A DNA stretch of 64,000 nucleotides from Hymenobacter siberiensis (GCF_018967865.2 NZ_JAHLZY020000001.1:1922001-1986000), one strand, 5' to 3'; shown: positions 52,039-61,941, counted from the stretch's first letter. A program made the numbers and translations. Notes: a model not told the origin generated them from the letters alone.

Positions 52039-55000
52039 TTACTCCCGGCCGCGCAGCGGGTACTGCGCCGGAATGCCCTGCGACTTGGCCGGCTGCTTGG
52101 CCAGGTCCTGCAAAATCACCTCAATGGCTTTGGCCAGCTGCGGGTCGGCACCGTTCTGGGTGTCGGCGGGGCGCACGTCTACTTCGATGTCGGGGGCCAC
52201 GCCTTCGTTCTCAATTTCCCACTTGCCATCGGGGCTGTACACGGCAAAGCTGGGCGAGGTTACGCTGCCGCCGTCGATGAGCGGCGGGTAGCCAGAAATA
52301 CCCACCAGGCCGCCCCAGGTGCGCTTGCCGATGACCGTGCCCAGCCCGCGCTGCCGGAAAAACGCCGGCAGCGCATCGCCACCGGAGCCAGCAAACTCGT
52401 TCACCAGCATCACCTTGGGTCCGTAGATGGACGAGCCCGGCGAGGTAAACGGCCGGCCCTCCCGCGGGGCCCAGTAGCTGAGCAGGGGCCGGTTGAGCAG
52501 GTCCAAAATGTAGTCGGCCACGAAGCCGCCGCCATTGAACCGCTCGTCCACAATTACGGCCTGCTTATCGAGCTGGCTGAAATAGTAGCGGTTGAAAAAC
52601 TCGTAGCCTTCGGCTCCGGTGTTGGGCAGGTACACGTAGGCCACCTTGCCACCCGTGAGCCGGTCTACGGTGCGGCGGTTATCCTCGACCCAGGCAATGC
52701 GGCGTAGGGTGGCTTCGCTGGCCACGGGCACCACGGTTACCTCGCGGGCTCCTTTGGGGCCGGGCTTATCGTTCACCAGCAGGGTAATCTGCTTGCCCAC
52801 GGTGTTCTCGAAGAAGCTATACACGTTGTCGGTGCCGCGCAGTGGGCGGTTGTTCACGGCCAGCAGGTAGTCGCCGGCCCGCACGCCCACGCCGGGGCCG
52901 GTGAGGGGCGCGCGCAGGCTGGGGTTGAAGCTCTCGCCGTTGAATACCTTTTTGAAGCGGTAAACCCCGTCCACTACCTCGTAGTCGGCCCCGAGCAGAC
53001 CCACGGGGTTGGCCGTGAGGCTGGGCATGTCGCCGCCGCTTACGTAGTTGTGGCCCACCACCATCTCGCCTATCATCTCGGCAAATAGGTAGTTGAGGTC
53101 GGCCCGGTGCGCCACGTAGGGCAGAAAGCCGGCGTACTTCTTTTTGGTGGCGGCCCAGTCGAGCCCGTGCATGCCGGGGTCGTAGAAGTAGTCGCGCTCC
53201 AGGCGCCACACTTCGTCGAACATCTGGGCCCATTCGTGGCGCGGGTCCACGTAGGCGTCGAGGCTCGTCAGCGCCATTTTGCCGTCGTTGGCCACTGGTT
53301 TGCCGGCCGCTTCCACAATGCCGTAGGCATCGTGCGGCGCCATGTAGAGCAGCTTCTTACCGTCGGCGCTCACGGCGTAGTCGTTCACTTCGGCCAGGTA
53401 CAGCTCGCTTTTGCGCTCTTTCAAATCGTAGCGGTGCAGGCGGTGGGTGGGGGCAGTAGGCGTGGCATCGGGGCCGGCGGCCACGCTGGCGGGCACCTGC
53501 TCCAGGTAGAATATTTTGTCGCCGTCGGCCACCTGCACGTTGCTGAGCTCACCCACCACCGAGCCGGGCAGGGCCAGAATGCGCTGCCCCAGGCCCACGG
53601 TATCAATTACGATTTTGGCGGTGGCAACGGGCTTGCGCGGCTTCAAATCCTTCACGGCCACTTTGGGCGCGGGGCGGTTGCCCACCGGCTTGCCCACAAT
53701 AATCGAGTCGGGCTTGCTGATGGCCGCTTTTTCCTCGTCGCTCTGCGGGGCGAAGGGCGAAGTGTCGCGGCGGTTGAGCACGGCCACATACAGCGTGCGC
53801 TTGCTGTTGCGGTCATACGACGACATGTCCAGCCAGGTAGCGCGCAGGGCCACGTCGTTGCTGGCCGTAAAAAACAGGTACTTGCCGTCGCGGCTGAAGG
53901 CGGGCGCGGTGGCGTCGCTGCGGCCGTCGCTCACGGCCACGCGGCGGCCGCTGGGCAGGTGGTACATCCTCACGGTACGCATGTGGTTGGGCATCTGCTG
54001 GGCGTAGGCCAGCCACTGCCCGTCGGGCGACCAGGCCGGGTCGAGGGCCGGCTCGCCCAACAGCGGGCCGTAGGTATCGGCGGCCACGCGGGTGGTTTTC
54101 TTCGAAGCCAGGTCGAGATACCATAGGTTCAGCTTCTTGTCGGTGTAGGCAATTTTCTTGCTGTCCGGCGACCACAGGGGGCGGAAGTAGAAGGAGTTCG
54201 GCCCCAGCGAATACGCCTGCGCCGGTTTCAGCCCGCGCTGGTCCTGCACCATCAGCTGGTACTCGCCTGAAGCGTCGGACAGGTAGGCGATGTGCGCGCC
54301 GTCGGGGGCCCAGGCCGGGTAGCGCTCGTGCGAGGTATCGGAATGGGTCAGGTTGCGGCTTTCGCCTTTTTTGGCCGGCACGGTGAACACATCGCCGCGC
54401 GCCTCCACCACGGCGCGCACGCCTGTGGGGGAGATGGCTGCCCCGTGCAGCATGCCGGCCACGCTGCGGTACTGCGGCCGCAGGGCCAGCACCTCGGGCG
54501 AGATACTGATTCTGAGGTCGGTCGTCTGGCCCGAGCCGGTATTCATTAGGTGCAGCCGGCCGGCCTGCTCATACACCAAATCGGTGCCGTTGCCGCTCAG
54601 CGCTTTCACGTCATAATCGGTGTGGCGGGTCAGCTGCTCCACTTTTTTGGTGGCCGGGTCATATACGAACACGTTGTTGGTACGGGCGCGGTCACTCAGG
54701 AAATAGACCTTGCCGCCCAGCCACAGCGGGCTGGTGTCGGTGGCGTTCTCGTGCGGAATCTCCTCGGTGGCTAGCGTCTGCAAATCCGTCAGCCAGATGG
54801 GGCCGGTCTGGCCGCCGCGGTAGTGCTTCCAGGTAGTGGTGGGGTTGGTAATATGCGTGTGGGCCAAGGTTTTGCCATCGGGCGAGTAGCTGCCCTTCTC
54901 ACCCATCAGCAGGGGTAGGCGGGTGGGCAGCCCCCCGCTCATCGGCACGGTGAAGAGCTGCAACGAGCGCGCATAGGCTTCCTGCGAGCTGCTGAAGAGG

Positions 55001-55368
55001 ATGCGCTGCCCGTCGGGCGTCCAGTCGCGCACCACCTCGGCCGAGGGGTGCCACGTCAGGCGGCGCGGCTGCCCGCCGCTCACTGCTACCACGTACACGT
55101 CGGCGTTGCGGTCGTAGTCGCCGGTGAAGGCAATGAACTGGCCATCGGGTGAGAAGTGGGGGTTGGTTTCCACACCCGCGCCCACAGTCAGGCGCTGCGG
55201 ATTCGAGCCGTCGCGGTTGGCCAGCCAGATGTCGCCGGCGTAGCTGAAGGACAGCTTGTCGCGGCTCAGGGCCGGCTCGCGCAGCAGCAGGGTTTCGGGG
55301 GGTGGGGTTTGGGCTTGGGCCGCGCCGGCCAGCAGCAGCAGTGGCGCGAAGAAGTAGGTTTTCAGCAT
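52039..55368 (-). CDS. S41-family peptidase, tricorn protease homologue
   Basis: The 1109-residue secreted protein has a signal peptide (MLKTYFFAPLLLLAGAAQAQ). An N-terminal beta-propeller built of WD40/TolB-like repeats follows (SPDGQFIAFTGDYDRNADVY, WTPDGQRILFSS, SPDSKKIAYTDK). Next come a second propeller-like region, a PDZ domain (VRAGDYLLAVNNRPL) and a C-terminal S41 protease domain with DERFNGGGFVADYILD and the nucleophile Ser near 995 in NEFAGSGGDALPAFF. Tricorn-type proteins degrade peptides into short products. Their in vivo targets in Bacteroidota are unclear. Confidence 0.93.
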   Translation of the reverse strand: MLKTYFFAPLLLLAGAAQAQTPPPETLLLREPALSRDKLSFSYAGDIWLANRDGSNPQRLTVGAGVETNPHFSPDGQFIAFTGDYDRNADVYVVAVSGGQPRRLTWHPSAEVVRDWTPDGQRILFSSSQEAYARSLQLFTVPMSGGLPTRLPLLMGEKGSYSPDGKTLAHTHITNPTTTWKHYRGGQTGPIWLTDLQTLATEEIPHENATDTSPLWLGGKVYFLSDRARTNNVFVYDPATKKVEQLTRHTDYDVKALSGNGTDLVYEQAGRLHLMNTGSGQTTDLRISISPEVLALRPQYRSVAGMLHGAAISPTGVRAVVEARGDVFTVPAKKGESRNLTHSDTSHERYPAWAPDGAHIAYLSDASGEYQLMVQDQRGLKPAQAYSLGPNSFYFRPLWSPDSKKIAYTDKKLNLWYLDLASKKTTRVAADTYGPLLGEPALDPAWSPDGQWLAYAQQMPNHMRTVRMYHLPSGRRVAVSDGRSDATAPAFSRDGKYLFFTASNDVALRATWLDMSSYDRNSKRTLYVAVLNRRDTSPFAPQSDEEKAAISKPDSIIVGKPVGNRPAPKVAVKDLKPRKPVATAKIVIDTVGLGQRILALPGSVVGELSNVQVADGDKIFYLEQVPASVAAGPDATPTAPTHRLHRYDLKERKSELYLAEVNDYAVSADGKKLLYMAPHDAYGIVEAAGKPVANDGKMALTSLDAYVDPRHEWAQMFDEVWRLERDYFYDPGMHGLDWAATKKKYAGFLPYVAHRADLNYLFAEMIGEMVVGHNYVSGGDMPSLTANPVGLLGADYEVVDGVYRFKKVFNGESFNPSLRAPLTGPGVGVRAGDYLLAVNNRPLRGTDNVYSFFENTVGKQITLLVNDKPGPKGAREVTVVPVASEATLRRIAWVEDNRRTVDRLTGGKVAYVYLPNTGAEGYEFFNRYYFSQLDKQAVIVDERFNGGGFVADYILDLLNRPLLSYWAPREGRPFTSPGSSIYGPKVMLVNEFAGSGGDALPAFFRQRGLGTVIGKRTWGGLVGISGYPPLIDGGSVTSPSFAVYSPDGKWEIENEGVAPDIEVDVRPADTQNGADPQLAKAIEVILQDLAKQPAKSQGIPAQYPLRGRE

Positions 55369-55447
55369 GTTTGCGCAGAATTGAGGTGTTGCGCAAAGCT
55401 AGCCGAATTTTGGGACTTTCGATGGGATAAATTGGATGAAAATCGAA

Positions 55448-55479
55448 CAGTCATGCTTCGCTGCGCTCTGCATGACCGC
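55448..55479. repeat. Short hairpin resembling the core of element B
   Basis: CAGTCATGC...GCATGACCG is the core stem of element B without its ends, located between the divergently placed tricorn and mqo regions. It may be a remnant. Confidence 0.45.
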
Positions 55480-55506
55480 CTTTTTATTATCGTTTAGGAA
55501 AGCGCT

Positions 55507-57012
55507 TTACGCCTCCAGCCGCAGCACCGCGCGGCTATGCTTGCGCACGGCGGCGGCCAGCGCTGGGTTATCGGCCAGCTTCTGGCCGAAGGAAGGTACC
55601 AGCTGCCGGAACCGGGCCTGCCATTCGGGCGAGGCGGCGCGGGCGGGGAAGCACTTCTGCACCAGCTCCAGCATGATGGCCACGGCCGTGCTGGCCCCCG
55701 GCGAAGCGCCCAGCAGCGCGGCGATGGAGCCATCGGCGGCCGTCACCATCTCGGTGCCGAATTCGAGCACTCCGCCTTCTTTCTTGTCCTTTTTGATGAC
55801 CTGTACGCGCTGGCCGGCCACTTCGAGCTGCCAGTCGGCGGGGTTGGCTTTGGGGTAATACTCGCGTAGGGCGGCGGTGCGCTCCCGGGGCGTTTGCAGC
55901 ACCTGGCCGATGAGGTATTTGGTGAGGCCCAGGTTGCGCGCCCCGGCATAAAGCAGCGGCCGGATGTTGCCCAGCTCGATGGATTTGAACAAGTCGGTGT
56001 ACGAGCCCTGCTTCAAAAACTTGGTGCTGAAGCCGGCGTAGGGGCCGAACAGCAGCTCTTTGCGGCCGTTTATCTGGCGCGTGTCGAGGTGGGGCATCGA
56101 CATGGGCGGCGAGCCCACTGCCGGCTTGCCATACACTTTGGCCTCGTGCCGGGCAATTATGTCCGGGTTCTGGCACTTCAGCCACTGCCCACTCACGGGG
56201 AAGCCGCCGAAGCCATTTGCCTCCGGAATGCCCGACTTTTCAAGCAGCGGCAGCGAGCCCCCGCCGGCCCCGATAAACACGAAGCGCGCGCGCTCGATGC
56301 GGCTCACATCGAGCCCCAGGTAATTGACTTTCAACCGCCAGATACCGTCGTCCTTTTGCCGAAAATCCTCAATCTCGTGGCCTAAATGAAACTCCACGCC
56401 TGGCTGCCCCTTCAAATAATCAAACAGCGCTCGGGTGAGGGCCCCAAAGTTCACGTCGGTGCCAATGGCCATGCGCGTGGCGGCCACGGGCGTGGCCGGG
56501 TCGCGCCCGTCCATCACCAGCGGAATCCACTGGGCAATCTGGGCCGGGTCGGTGCTGAATTCCATGCCCTGAAACAGGGGCGAGTACAGCAGCGCGGCGT
56601 GCCGCTTGCGCAGGTATTCCACGTTGCCGGCACCCCACACGAAGCTCATGTGCGGGATGGTGTGGACGAACGCCGTGGGGTCGGGCAGCTGCCCTTCCAG
56701 TACCAGCGTCGACCAGAACTGCTTGCTCAGTTCAAACTGCTCAGCAATTTTGTCGGCCTTGTTGATGTCGATGGAGCCATCGGGCCGCTCGGGCGTGTAG
56801 TTCAGCTCGCAGAAGGCCGAGTGGCCGGTGCCGGCGTTGTTCCAGGCGTCGGAGCTCTCGGCGCCCACGGCGTCGAGGCGCTCGAAGACCGAGATGGTCA
56901 GGCTGGGGTCTAGGGCCTTAAGCAGCACGCCAAGCGTGGCGCTCATAATGCCCGCGCCAATAAGGATGACGTCGGAAACGGGTTTGGCAGGGTTGGAAAT
57001 AGCTGGGGTCAT
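55507..57012 (-). CDS. mqo: Malate:quinone oxidoreductase (Mqo)
   Basis: Mqo is a membrane-associated FAD enzyme that oxidises malate to oxaloacetate with electrons to quinone. The 501-residue protein has the FAD loop [59 protein letters not shown] and [20 protein letters not shown], all standard for Mqo. Length is normal. The gene is divergent from the asparaginase gene. Confidence 0.96.
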   Translation of the reverse strand: MTPAISNPAKPVSDVILIGAGIMSATLGVLLKALDPSLTISVFERLDAVGAESSDAWNNAGTGHSAFCELNYTPERPDGSIDINKADKIAEQFELSKQFWSTLVLEGQLPDPTAFVHTIPHMSFVWGAGNVEYLRKRHAALLYSPLFQGMEFSTDPAQIAQWIPLVMDGRDPATPVAATRMAIGTDVNFGALTRALFDYLKGQPGVEFHLGHEIEDFRQKDDGIWRLKVNYLGLDVSRIERARFVFIGAGGGSLPLLEKSGIPEANGFGGFPVSGQWLKCQNPDIIARHEAKVYGKPAVGSPPMSMPHLDTRQINGRKELLFGPYAGFSTKFLKQGSYTDLFKSIELGNIRPLLYAGARNLGLTKYLIGQVLQTPRERTAALREYYPKANPADWQLEVAGQRVQVIKKDKKEGGVLEFGTEMVTAADGSIAALLGASPGASTAVAIMLELVQKCFPARAASPEWQARFRQLVPSFGQKLADNPALAAAVRKHSRAVLRLEA

Positions 57013-57070
57013 AGCGAAAAAGAGAAAATAGTCGCTGGCAATACGGGGGACAGTCGGCCAGGGCTGTTTG

Positions 57071-57102
57071 TTGGCGAAGAAAACTGCTCGGGCCTACCTT
57101 GC
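57071..57102 (+). promoter_or_regulatory. Predicted promoter of the asparaginase gene
   Basis: TACCTTGC at 57095-57102 is a near match to TAnnTTTG, with TTGG at 57071-57074 as the -33 element 20 nt upstream. Confidence 0.45.
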
Positions 57103-57176
57103 GCCCCCGAACTGGTGGGAGTAACCGACGCGTTGCCGTTTGGCCCGCTTCCCAACCCCACGCGTCGCTTCCCCCA

Positions 57177-58253
57177 ATGCCCGACCTCAACCTGCCCCTG
57201 CTGCCCCTGCCCACCCGCGCCGATGCCACGGCCCCGCGTCTGCTCATCATCTACACGGGTGGCACGGTAGGCATGGCCCTGAACAGCAGTGGCGAGCTGG
57301 TGCCCATGGAATTTGGCCACCTCGACCGCCAGATGCCCGAGTTGGCCCACCTGCAGTTTCGCCTGGAACTGCTGAGCCTGCCCGCGCCCATCGACAGCAG
57401 CAACGTGACGCCCGCCGACTGGCTCTTTCTGGCCGGCCTCATTGACCAGCACTACCTCGATTTCGACGGCTTCGTGGTGCTGCACGGTACCGATACCATG
57501 GCCTATTCGGCGGCGGCGCTGAGCTACGTATTGGAGCATTTGGGCAAGGCCGTGGTATTCACCGGGGCGCAGGTGCCGGTGGGGGCCAACCGTTCCGACG
57601 CCCAGCGCAACCTCATCACGGCCCTGGAAATTGCGGCCGCCCGTCACCCCCGCGTCCACACTGTGCGCGTGCCCGAGGTGTGCGTGTTCTTCAACGATGT
57701 GCTCATTCGCGGTACCCGCGCTAAGAAGGTTGAAAGTCAGCAGTTTGCTGCTTTCAAAAGCGAGAATTACCCGCCCCTGGCCCGTGCTGGCATCAGCCTG
57801 GAATTCGACGACAATAGCATTCGCCTGCTGCCCGGCGCGCGCCTCAAGGTGCACGGCCAGCTCGAAACCGGCGTGGCCGTGCTGCGCCTGTTCCCGGGCA
57901 TTACGGAGGCGGTGGTTTCGGCCATTCTGGGCGTTCCGGGCCTGCGCGGCTGCGTGCTCGAAACCTACGGCTCGGGCAATGCGCCCACCGCGCCGTGGTT
58001 TCTGGCCTGCCTGGCCGAGGCCCGCCAACGCGGCGTGTGGCTCCTGAATGTGAGCCAGTGCGAAGAAGGCCGCGTGGTGCAGGGCAAGTACGAAACCAGC
58101 GCCCGCTTTGCGGAAATGGGCATCGTGGGCGGCGAAGATATTACCACCGAGGCGGCCGTGACCAAGCTCATGTTCGTACTGGGCTTGGGCGTGAGCGAAG
58201 CCCGCACCCGCGAGCTGCTGGCCACCGACCTGCGCGGCGAGATAACGCTTTGA
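57177..58253 (+). CDS. ansA: Type I L-asparaginase (cytoplasmic)
   Basis: The 358-residue protein has the two asparaginase signature threonine motifs: IYTGGTVGM (TGGT 27-30) and VLHGTDTMAYSAAALSY (103-119). GAQVPVGANRSDAQRNLITAL, EVCVFFNDVLIRGTRAKKVE and LETYGSGNAP also fit. No signal peptide is present, so it is of the cytoplasmic AnsA type, which hydrolyses asparagine to aspartate and ammonia. The ATG at 57177 is chosen; upstream in-frame codons are Arg/Pro-rich and lack similarity. Confidence 0.92.
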   Translation: MPDLNLPLLPLPTRADATAPRLLIIYTGGTVGMALNSSGELVPMEFGHLDRQMPELAHLQFRLELLSLPAPIDSSNVTPADWLFLAGLIDQHYLDFDGFVVLHGTDTMAYSAAALSYVLEHLGKAVVFTGAQVPVGANRSDAQRNLITALEIAAARHPRVHTVRVPEVCVFFNDVLIRGTRAKKVESQQFAAFKSENYPPLARAGISLEFDDNSIRLLPGARLKVHGQLETGVAVLRLFPGITEAVVSAILGVPGLRGCVLETYGSGNAPTAPWFLACLAEARQRGVWLLNVSQCEEGRVVQGKYETSARFAEMGIVGGEDITTEAAVTKLMFVLGLGVSEARTRELLATDLRGEITL

Positions 58254-58261
58254 AAATGAGC

Positions 58262-58335
58262 TAAGAGTTAGGCATTAGGAGTTAAAAGTTAGCAGAACGG
58301 CAACTCTTAACTCCTAACTCTTCACTTTTAACTCA
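58262..58335. repeat. Intergenic hairpin of short repeated units, family H (copy 6)
   Basis: AAGAGTTAGGCATTAGGAGT units on the left pair with ACTCCTAACTC and AACTCTTAACTCC units on the right. It separates ansA from the tRNA promoter. Confidence 0.75.
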
Positions 58336-58345
58336 ATTCTTCCCC

Positions 58346-58353
58346 TATCTTTG
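58346..58353 (+). promoter_or_regulatory. tRNA-Ser promoter, -7 element
   Basis: TATCTTTG matches the consensus TAnnTTTG exactly, 20 nt before the tRNA. Confidence 0.65.
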
Positions 58354-58372
58354 CCCCACGAACCACCATCCT

Positions 58373-58460
58373 TGAGGGGTGTCCGAGTGGTCGAAGGAGC
58401 ACGCCTGGAAAGTGTGTATGGGTCTCAAGCTCATCGTGGGTTCGAATCCCACCCCCTCAA
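58373..58460 (+). tRNA. tRNA-Ser (anticodon GGA)
   Basis: This 88-nt class II tRNA has acceptor stem TGAGGGG/CCCCTCA, a D arm containing CCGAGTGGTCGAAGG, anticodon loop CTGGAAA with stem CACGC/GTGTG, a long variable arm (TATGGGTCTCAAGCTCATC) and the T arm GTGGG-TTCGAAT-CCCAC. The anticodon GGA reads UCC and UCU. CCA is not encoded; the base after the acceptor is A, so the discriminator appears to be A rather than the usual G of tRNA-Ser. Confidence 0.93.
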
Positions 58461-58465
58461 CATAA

Positions 58466-58510
58466 GCAAACAAAAGCCCGTTTTCAGATTGGAAACGGGC
58501 TTTTGTTTGC
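58466..58510. terminator. Terminator after tRNA-Ser
   Basis: GCAAACAAAAGCCCGTTT and AAACGGGCTTTTGTTTGC are perfectly complementary around a short CAGATTGG loop with a T-tract. Confidence 0.9.
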
Positions 58511-58846
58511 CTTGATGCGAAGCTATTTTACTACTTCGAGCCAGCCTTTCCAGGTTTGGCCGGCGGCTACGTCGGGGGCGCTGCCCCAGTCCTGGGTGTA
58601 GTTGGCCTGCTCGAATACCTTGCGCTGCCTGCGAAACGACGAGCTGCTGGCGCGACTCTGCGATTTCGACCCGGCTCTTGTGGATTTGGAGAAGCTGATT
58701 AGCGTACGGCTCCGAGGAAAAGCTTCGCTGGCATATAATCCAAGCGACGCATGCGTATCAGCAGGCCGCCTTGGCCTCAGCCGAATACGCCGGTATGGTC
58801 CGCTTGCTCGTATCTGCTGCAACGCTAAAGCCTGAGCCGCCCTTCC
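58511..58846. other. Gap with a gene remnant (minus strand)
   Basis: In 336 bp no intact gene is recognised. On the minus strand, 58523-58620 reads KVFEQANYTQDWGSAPDVAA, then GQTWKGWLEVVK and a stop. It looks like the genuine C-terminus of a protein whose upstream part is missing or unrecognisable. On the plus strand a short frame reads DFDPALVDLEKLIS. Family is unknown for both. Confidence 0.3.
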
Positions 58847-59659
58847 TCAGCGTATCATCATATCCTTTAGCGAAATGATATATTCCTTGGTGCCGGCATC
58901 GTAGCGGATAGTGTAATTGGTGGGGAAGTACTTGCCCGTTACCTCATACACCGTGGTTCGCGGAATGGCCTTCACCACGTTCACGCTGGGTACCAACATG
59001 GCCTTGGTGAGCATCGGTTCCACGAAGGTGACGTGGCCATCGTAGGTGCCGTAGACGAAGGTGTGGGTGAAGGCCGTGCCCGGCGTGTATTCGGGGCTGG
59101 TGGGGTCTATCCAGTGGCGGCCCATCATGGGCATGGTGCGGCCGGGCACCACGTTGGGCGGCGTGCTGTAGCCGGCCAGCAGCTTGTTGGTGGCCGGGAA
59201 AATGTCGTCCTTGGGGTCGTCGAGGGTGATGGTATGCTGCGCGGCCATGGGCTGCATGTAGAAGTGCGCATCGAAGTGCGGCACGCCGTAGATGGGGATG
59301 GGGTCGTGGCCGTTGGGGTTCCAGCCAAAGGAGAGGTGGTCGAACGGCATTTGCGTGGCGGCGCTGCTGCCGGCGGGCAGGGTCATGTCGTATATCGTGC
59401 CCGTGGCCGGCGTGGCGGGCAGGCCGGTCAGGGCAGTTTCTGTGAGCGCCATGTCGATTTCCGTGGGCTTGCCACTGGCATCGGCCGAGATAAAGCTGCG
59501 GGCCGAGCCGCTGCCCACCTGCACGGTGGGGCCGTAGGTGATGGAGGGCTGGGCGGCAGGGCTGTCTTTGCTGCAAGCCAGCAGCAGCGGTAGGCCAAAG
59601 GCCAGCAGGGCCGCCGAGCGACACCAGCCGCTAAAGGAGATACAAGGGAGGTTTGCCAT
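58847..59659 (-). CDS. DUF5602 (TTHB210-like) domain lipoprotein
   Basis: The 270-residue protein has a lipoprotein signal with lipobox LLLACS (Cys29). The body carries FGWNPNGHDPIPIYGVPHFD AHFY (spanning about 115-135), PGRTMPMMGRHWIDPTSPEY and GTYDGHVTFVEPMLTKAML. These metal-ligand-like His residues are typical of the DUF5602/TTHB210-like family. The function is unknown; the conserved histidines suggest metal binding (inference). Confidence 0.75.
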   Translation of the reverse strand: MANLPCISFSGWCRSAALLAFGLPLLLACSKDSPAAQPSITYGPTVQVGSGSARSFISADASGKPTEIDMALTETALTGLPATPATGTIYDMTLPAGSSAATQMPFDHLSFGWNPNGHDPIPIYGVPHFDAHFYMQPMAAQHTITLDDPKDDIFPATNKLLAGYSTPPNVVPGRTMPMMGRHWIDPTSPEYTPGTAFTHTFVYGTYDGHVTFVEPMLTKAMLVPSVNVVKAIPRTTVYEVTGKYFPTNYTIRYDAGTKEYIISLKDMMIR

Positions 59660-59887
59660 AGCCAGAGGAGTTGAGCGGGAGCGGAGTTGCCAGGGCTATG
59701 AAAATATAATAAAAAGTGAATATTTATCACCGTTCACCAAAATGCCCCTTCCGGGCAGGGGGTAAGTCCGGCCTGCCGGTGGCTGGCAGTGCCCCGCCGG
59801 CCGCCGGCATTGCCGCCCGGCCCAACCTGAGCCGTAAAAACCCGTTACCTTCCCCGGCGCAATCCCTCACCTTCCCGGCGCTCACTT

Positions 59888-61333
59888 ATGACCCCAACTC
59901 CGACGCTTCCCGCTGCCGCCGCTGGCGCGGTCGAAAAAGACAACAAGCGCATCACCACCGGCTGGACCTTCTACGACTGGGCCAACTCGGTGTACCCGCT
60001 GGTGATTACCAGCTCAATTTTCCCGATTTACTGGGGCAGCATCACCAAGGCTATTAACCCCACCGACGTGGTCGATTTCCTGGGGTTTAAGGTGCCGGGC
60101 TCTTCGCTGCTCACTTATGCCATTTCGTTCGCCTTCCTGCTCATTGCCTTGGTCAGCCCGTTTCTCACGTCGCTGGCCGACTACTCGGGGCGTAAGAAGC
60201 TATTCCTGCAAATTTTCTGCTACATCGGGGCCATTAGCTGCGCGGCGCTGTACTTCTTCACCGAAGACAACCTCACGCTGAGCACCTTCATTTTTATTGC
60301 GGCCACGGTAGGCTTCAGCGGCAGCATCGTGTTCTACAATTCCTACCTGCCCGAAATTAGCTCCGAGGCGAATTTTGACTCGCTCTCGGCGCGGGGCTTT
60401 TCCATGGGCTACATCGGCTCGGTGCTGCTGCTGGTTATCTGCCTGGGCATCATCATGGGCCCGCACATCGCGGGCGGCCCCGAGGGCGTGGCCCTGTTTG
60501 GCATGAGCACCGGCAAGGCCACGCGGCTCAGTTTCCTGCTCACGGGCATCTGGTGGGTGGGCTTTGCCCAAATCCCGTTCTTCACCCTGCCGGCCGATGC
60601 CGGCCGCCCCGCCGATGCCCCCGTCAGCCAGGACGGCTGGCTGCTCAACGGCTTCCGCGAGCTGGGCAAGGTGTGGGACCAGCTCAAGCAGCAGCCCAAC
60701 CTCAAGCGCTTCCTGCTGGCCTACTTCACCTACAACATGGGCGTGCAAACAGTGATGTACGTGGCCACCATCTTCGGCGACAAGGTGCTGAAGCTCGATA
60801 GCACCTCGCTCATCGTCACCATTCTGCTGCTCCAGATTGTGGGTATTCTCGGCGCCTGGATGTTTGCTAAAATCTCGGACCGCATCGGCAACACGCGGGC
60901 GTTGAGCATCGCGGTGTTTATCTGGATGCTGATTTGCGTGGCCGGCTATTTCGTGCAGGCCGGCTGGAGCTTCTACGCGCTGGCCTCCGTCATTGGCCTC
61001 ACCATGGGGGCCGTGCAAAGCCTGTCGCGCAGCACCTATTCCAAGATTATACCCGAAAACACCCCGAATTCGGCCGCCTATTTCAGCTTTTTCGACGTGG
61101 TTGAGAAGCTCGGCATCGTTATCGGCACCCTCTCCTTCGGCCTGATTGCGCAAATCACGGGCTCGATGCGTAACAGCATTCTTTCGCTGATTGTGTTCTT
61201 CATTTTCGGCCTGGGCTTTCTGCTGACGTTGCGCGGCAAGAAGTTGCGCGAAGAATCCCTGGGGCCGATATCGCTGCCGCCGCCGCCGCCCGCCTCGGCC
61301 GGGGCCGAAATGGGCGCGCCCATGTCCCGGTAA
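59888..61333 (+). CDS. MFS transporter, UMF1/Atg22-like family
   Basis: The 481-residue protein has twelve or so membrane helices. The start TGWTFYDWANSVYPLVITSS is the UMF1 signature, followed by SLADYSGRKKLFLQIFCYIG, FYNSYLPEI, GFSMGYIGSVLLLVICLGI and QSLSRSTYSKIIPENTPNSA. It ends in a short Pro-rich tail. The family is related to eukaryotic Atg22 effluxers; the substrate is unknown. Confidence 0.9.
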   Translation: MTPTPTLPAAAAGAVEKDNKRITTGWTFYDWANSVYPLVITSSIFPIYWGSITKAINPTDVVDFLGFKVPGSSLLTYAISFAFLLIALVSPFLTSLADYSGRKKLFLQIFCYIGAISCAALYFFTEDNLTLSTFIFIAATVGFSGSIVFYNSYLPEISSEANFDSLSARGFSMGYIGSVLLLVICLGIIMGPHIAGGPEGVALFGMSTGKATRLSFLLTGIWWVGFAQIPFFTLPADAGRPADAPVSQDGWLLNGFRELGKVWDQLKQQPNLKRFLLAYFTYNMGVQTVMYVATIFGDKVLKLDSTSLIVTILLLQIVGILGAWMFAKISDRIGNTRALSIAVFIWMLICVAGYFVQAGWSFYALASVIGLTMGAVQSLSRSTYSKIIPENTPNSAAYFSFFDVVEKLGIVIGTLSFGLIAQITGSMRNSILSLIVFFIFGLGFLLTLRGKKLREESLGPISLPPPPPASAGAEMGAPMSR

Positions 61334-61416
61334 AGTATTTCCGCCGCTGGAGCGTCCTGACCCTACGCGAGGGCCGCGCCCTCATCCGTTCACCTTCCAT
61401 CTCCCCATCTTTCTTT

Positions 61417-61941
61417 ATGAGCGACCCCACCACCGCCAATCCTTCCGTGCAAGCCCTCCTCAGCCAGGAGCTGAAGCGCGAGCTGGCCATCACCCGCCGC
61501 CTGCTGGAGCGGGTGCCCACCGAGCAGTTTGGCTGGCAGCCGCACGCCAAGAGCATGAAGCTCGGGACGCTGGCCTCGCACATGGCCAACCTCATTGGCT
61601 TCCTGCAAATGTCCCTCAGCGCCGATGCCACGGACATGGCCACCATGCAAATGCCCGAGTCGCCCACCACCACCGACGAGGTGCTCCGGCGCTTCGACGT
61701 GAACGCCGAGAACATCCACAAAGCCCTGGCCGACGTGGACGATGCCACTTTCAGCGCCATGTGGACCATGCGCCGCGGCGAACAAACCCTCATGGCCATG
61801 CCCCGCACCGCGGTGGCCCGCGTGCTCGTGCTCAACCACCTCATCCACCACCGCGGCCAGATGAGCGTGTACCTGCGCCTGCTCGACATTCCGGTGCCCG
61901 CCATCTACGGCGGCTCGGCCGACGAGGCCCCGCAGCGGTAG
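61417..61941 (+). CDS. DinB-family protein
   Basis: The 174-residue four-helix bundle protein has the DinB/YfiT metal-site pattern: HMANLIGFLQ, and HLIHHRGQMSVYLRLLDIPV PAIYG near the C-terminus. DinB-superfamily proteins are metal-dependent, including thiol transferases such as bacillithiol transferase. The exact activity is unknown. It follows the MFS gene by 83 nt and may be co-transcribed. Confidence 0.9.
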   Translation: MSDPTTANPSVQALLSQELKRELAITRRLLERVPTEQFGWQPHAKSMKLGTLASHMANLIGFLQMSLSADATDMATMQMPESPTTTDEVLRRFDVNAENIHKALADVDDATFSAMWTMRRGEQTLMAMPRTAVARVLVLNHLIHHRGQMSVYLRLLDIPVPAIYGGSADEAPQR

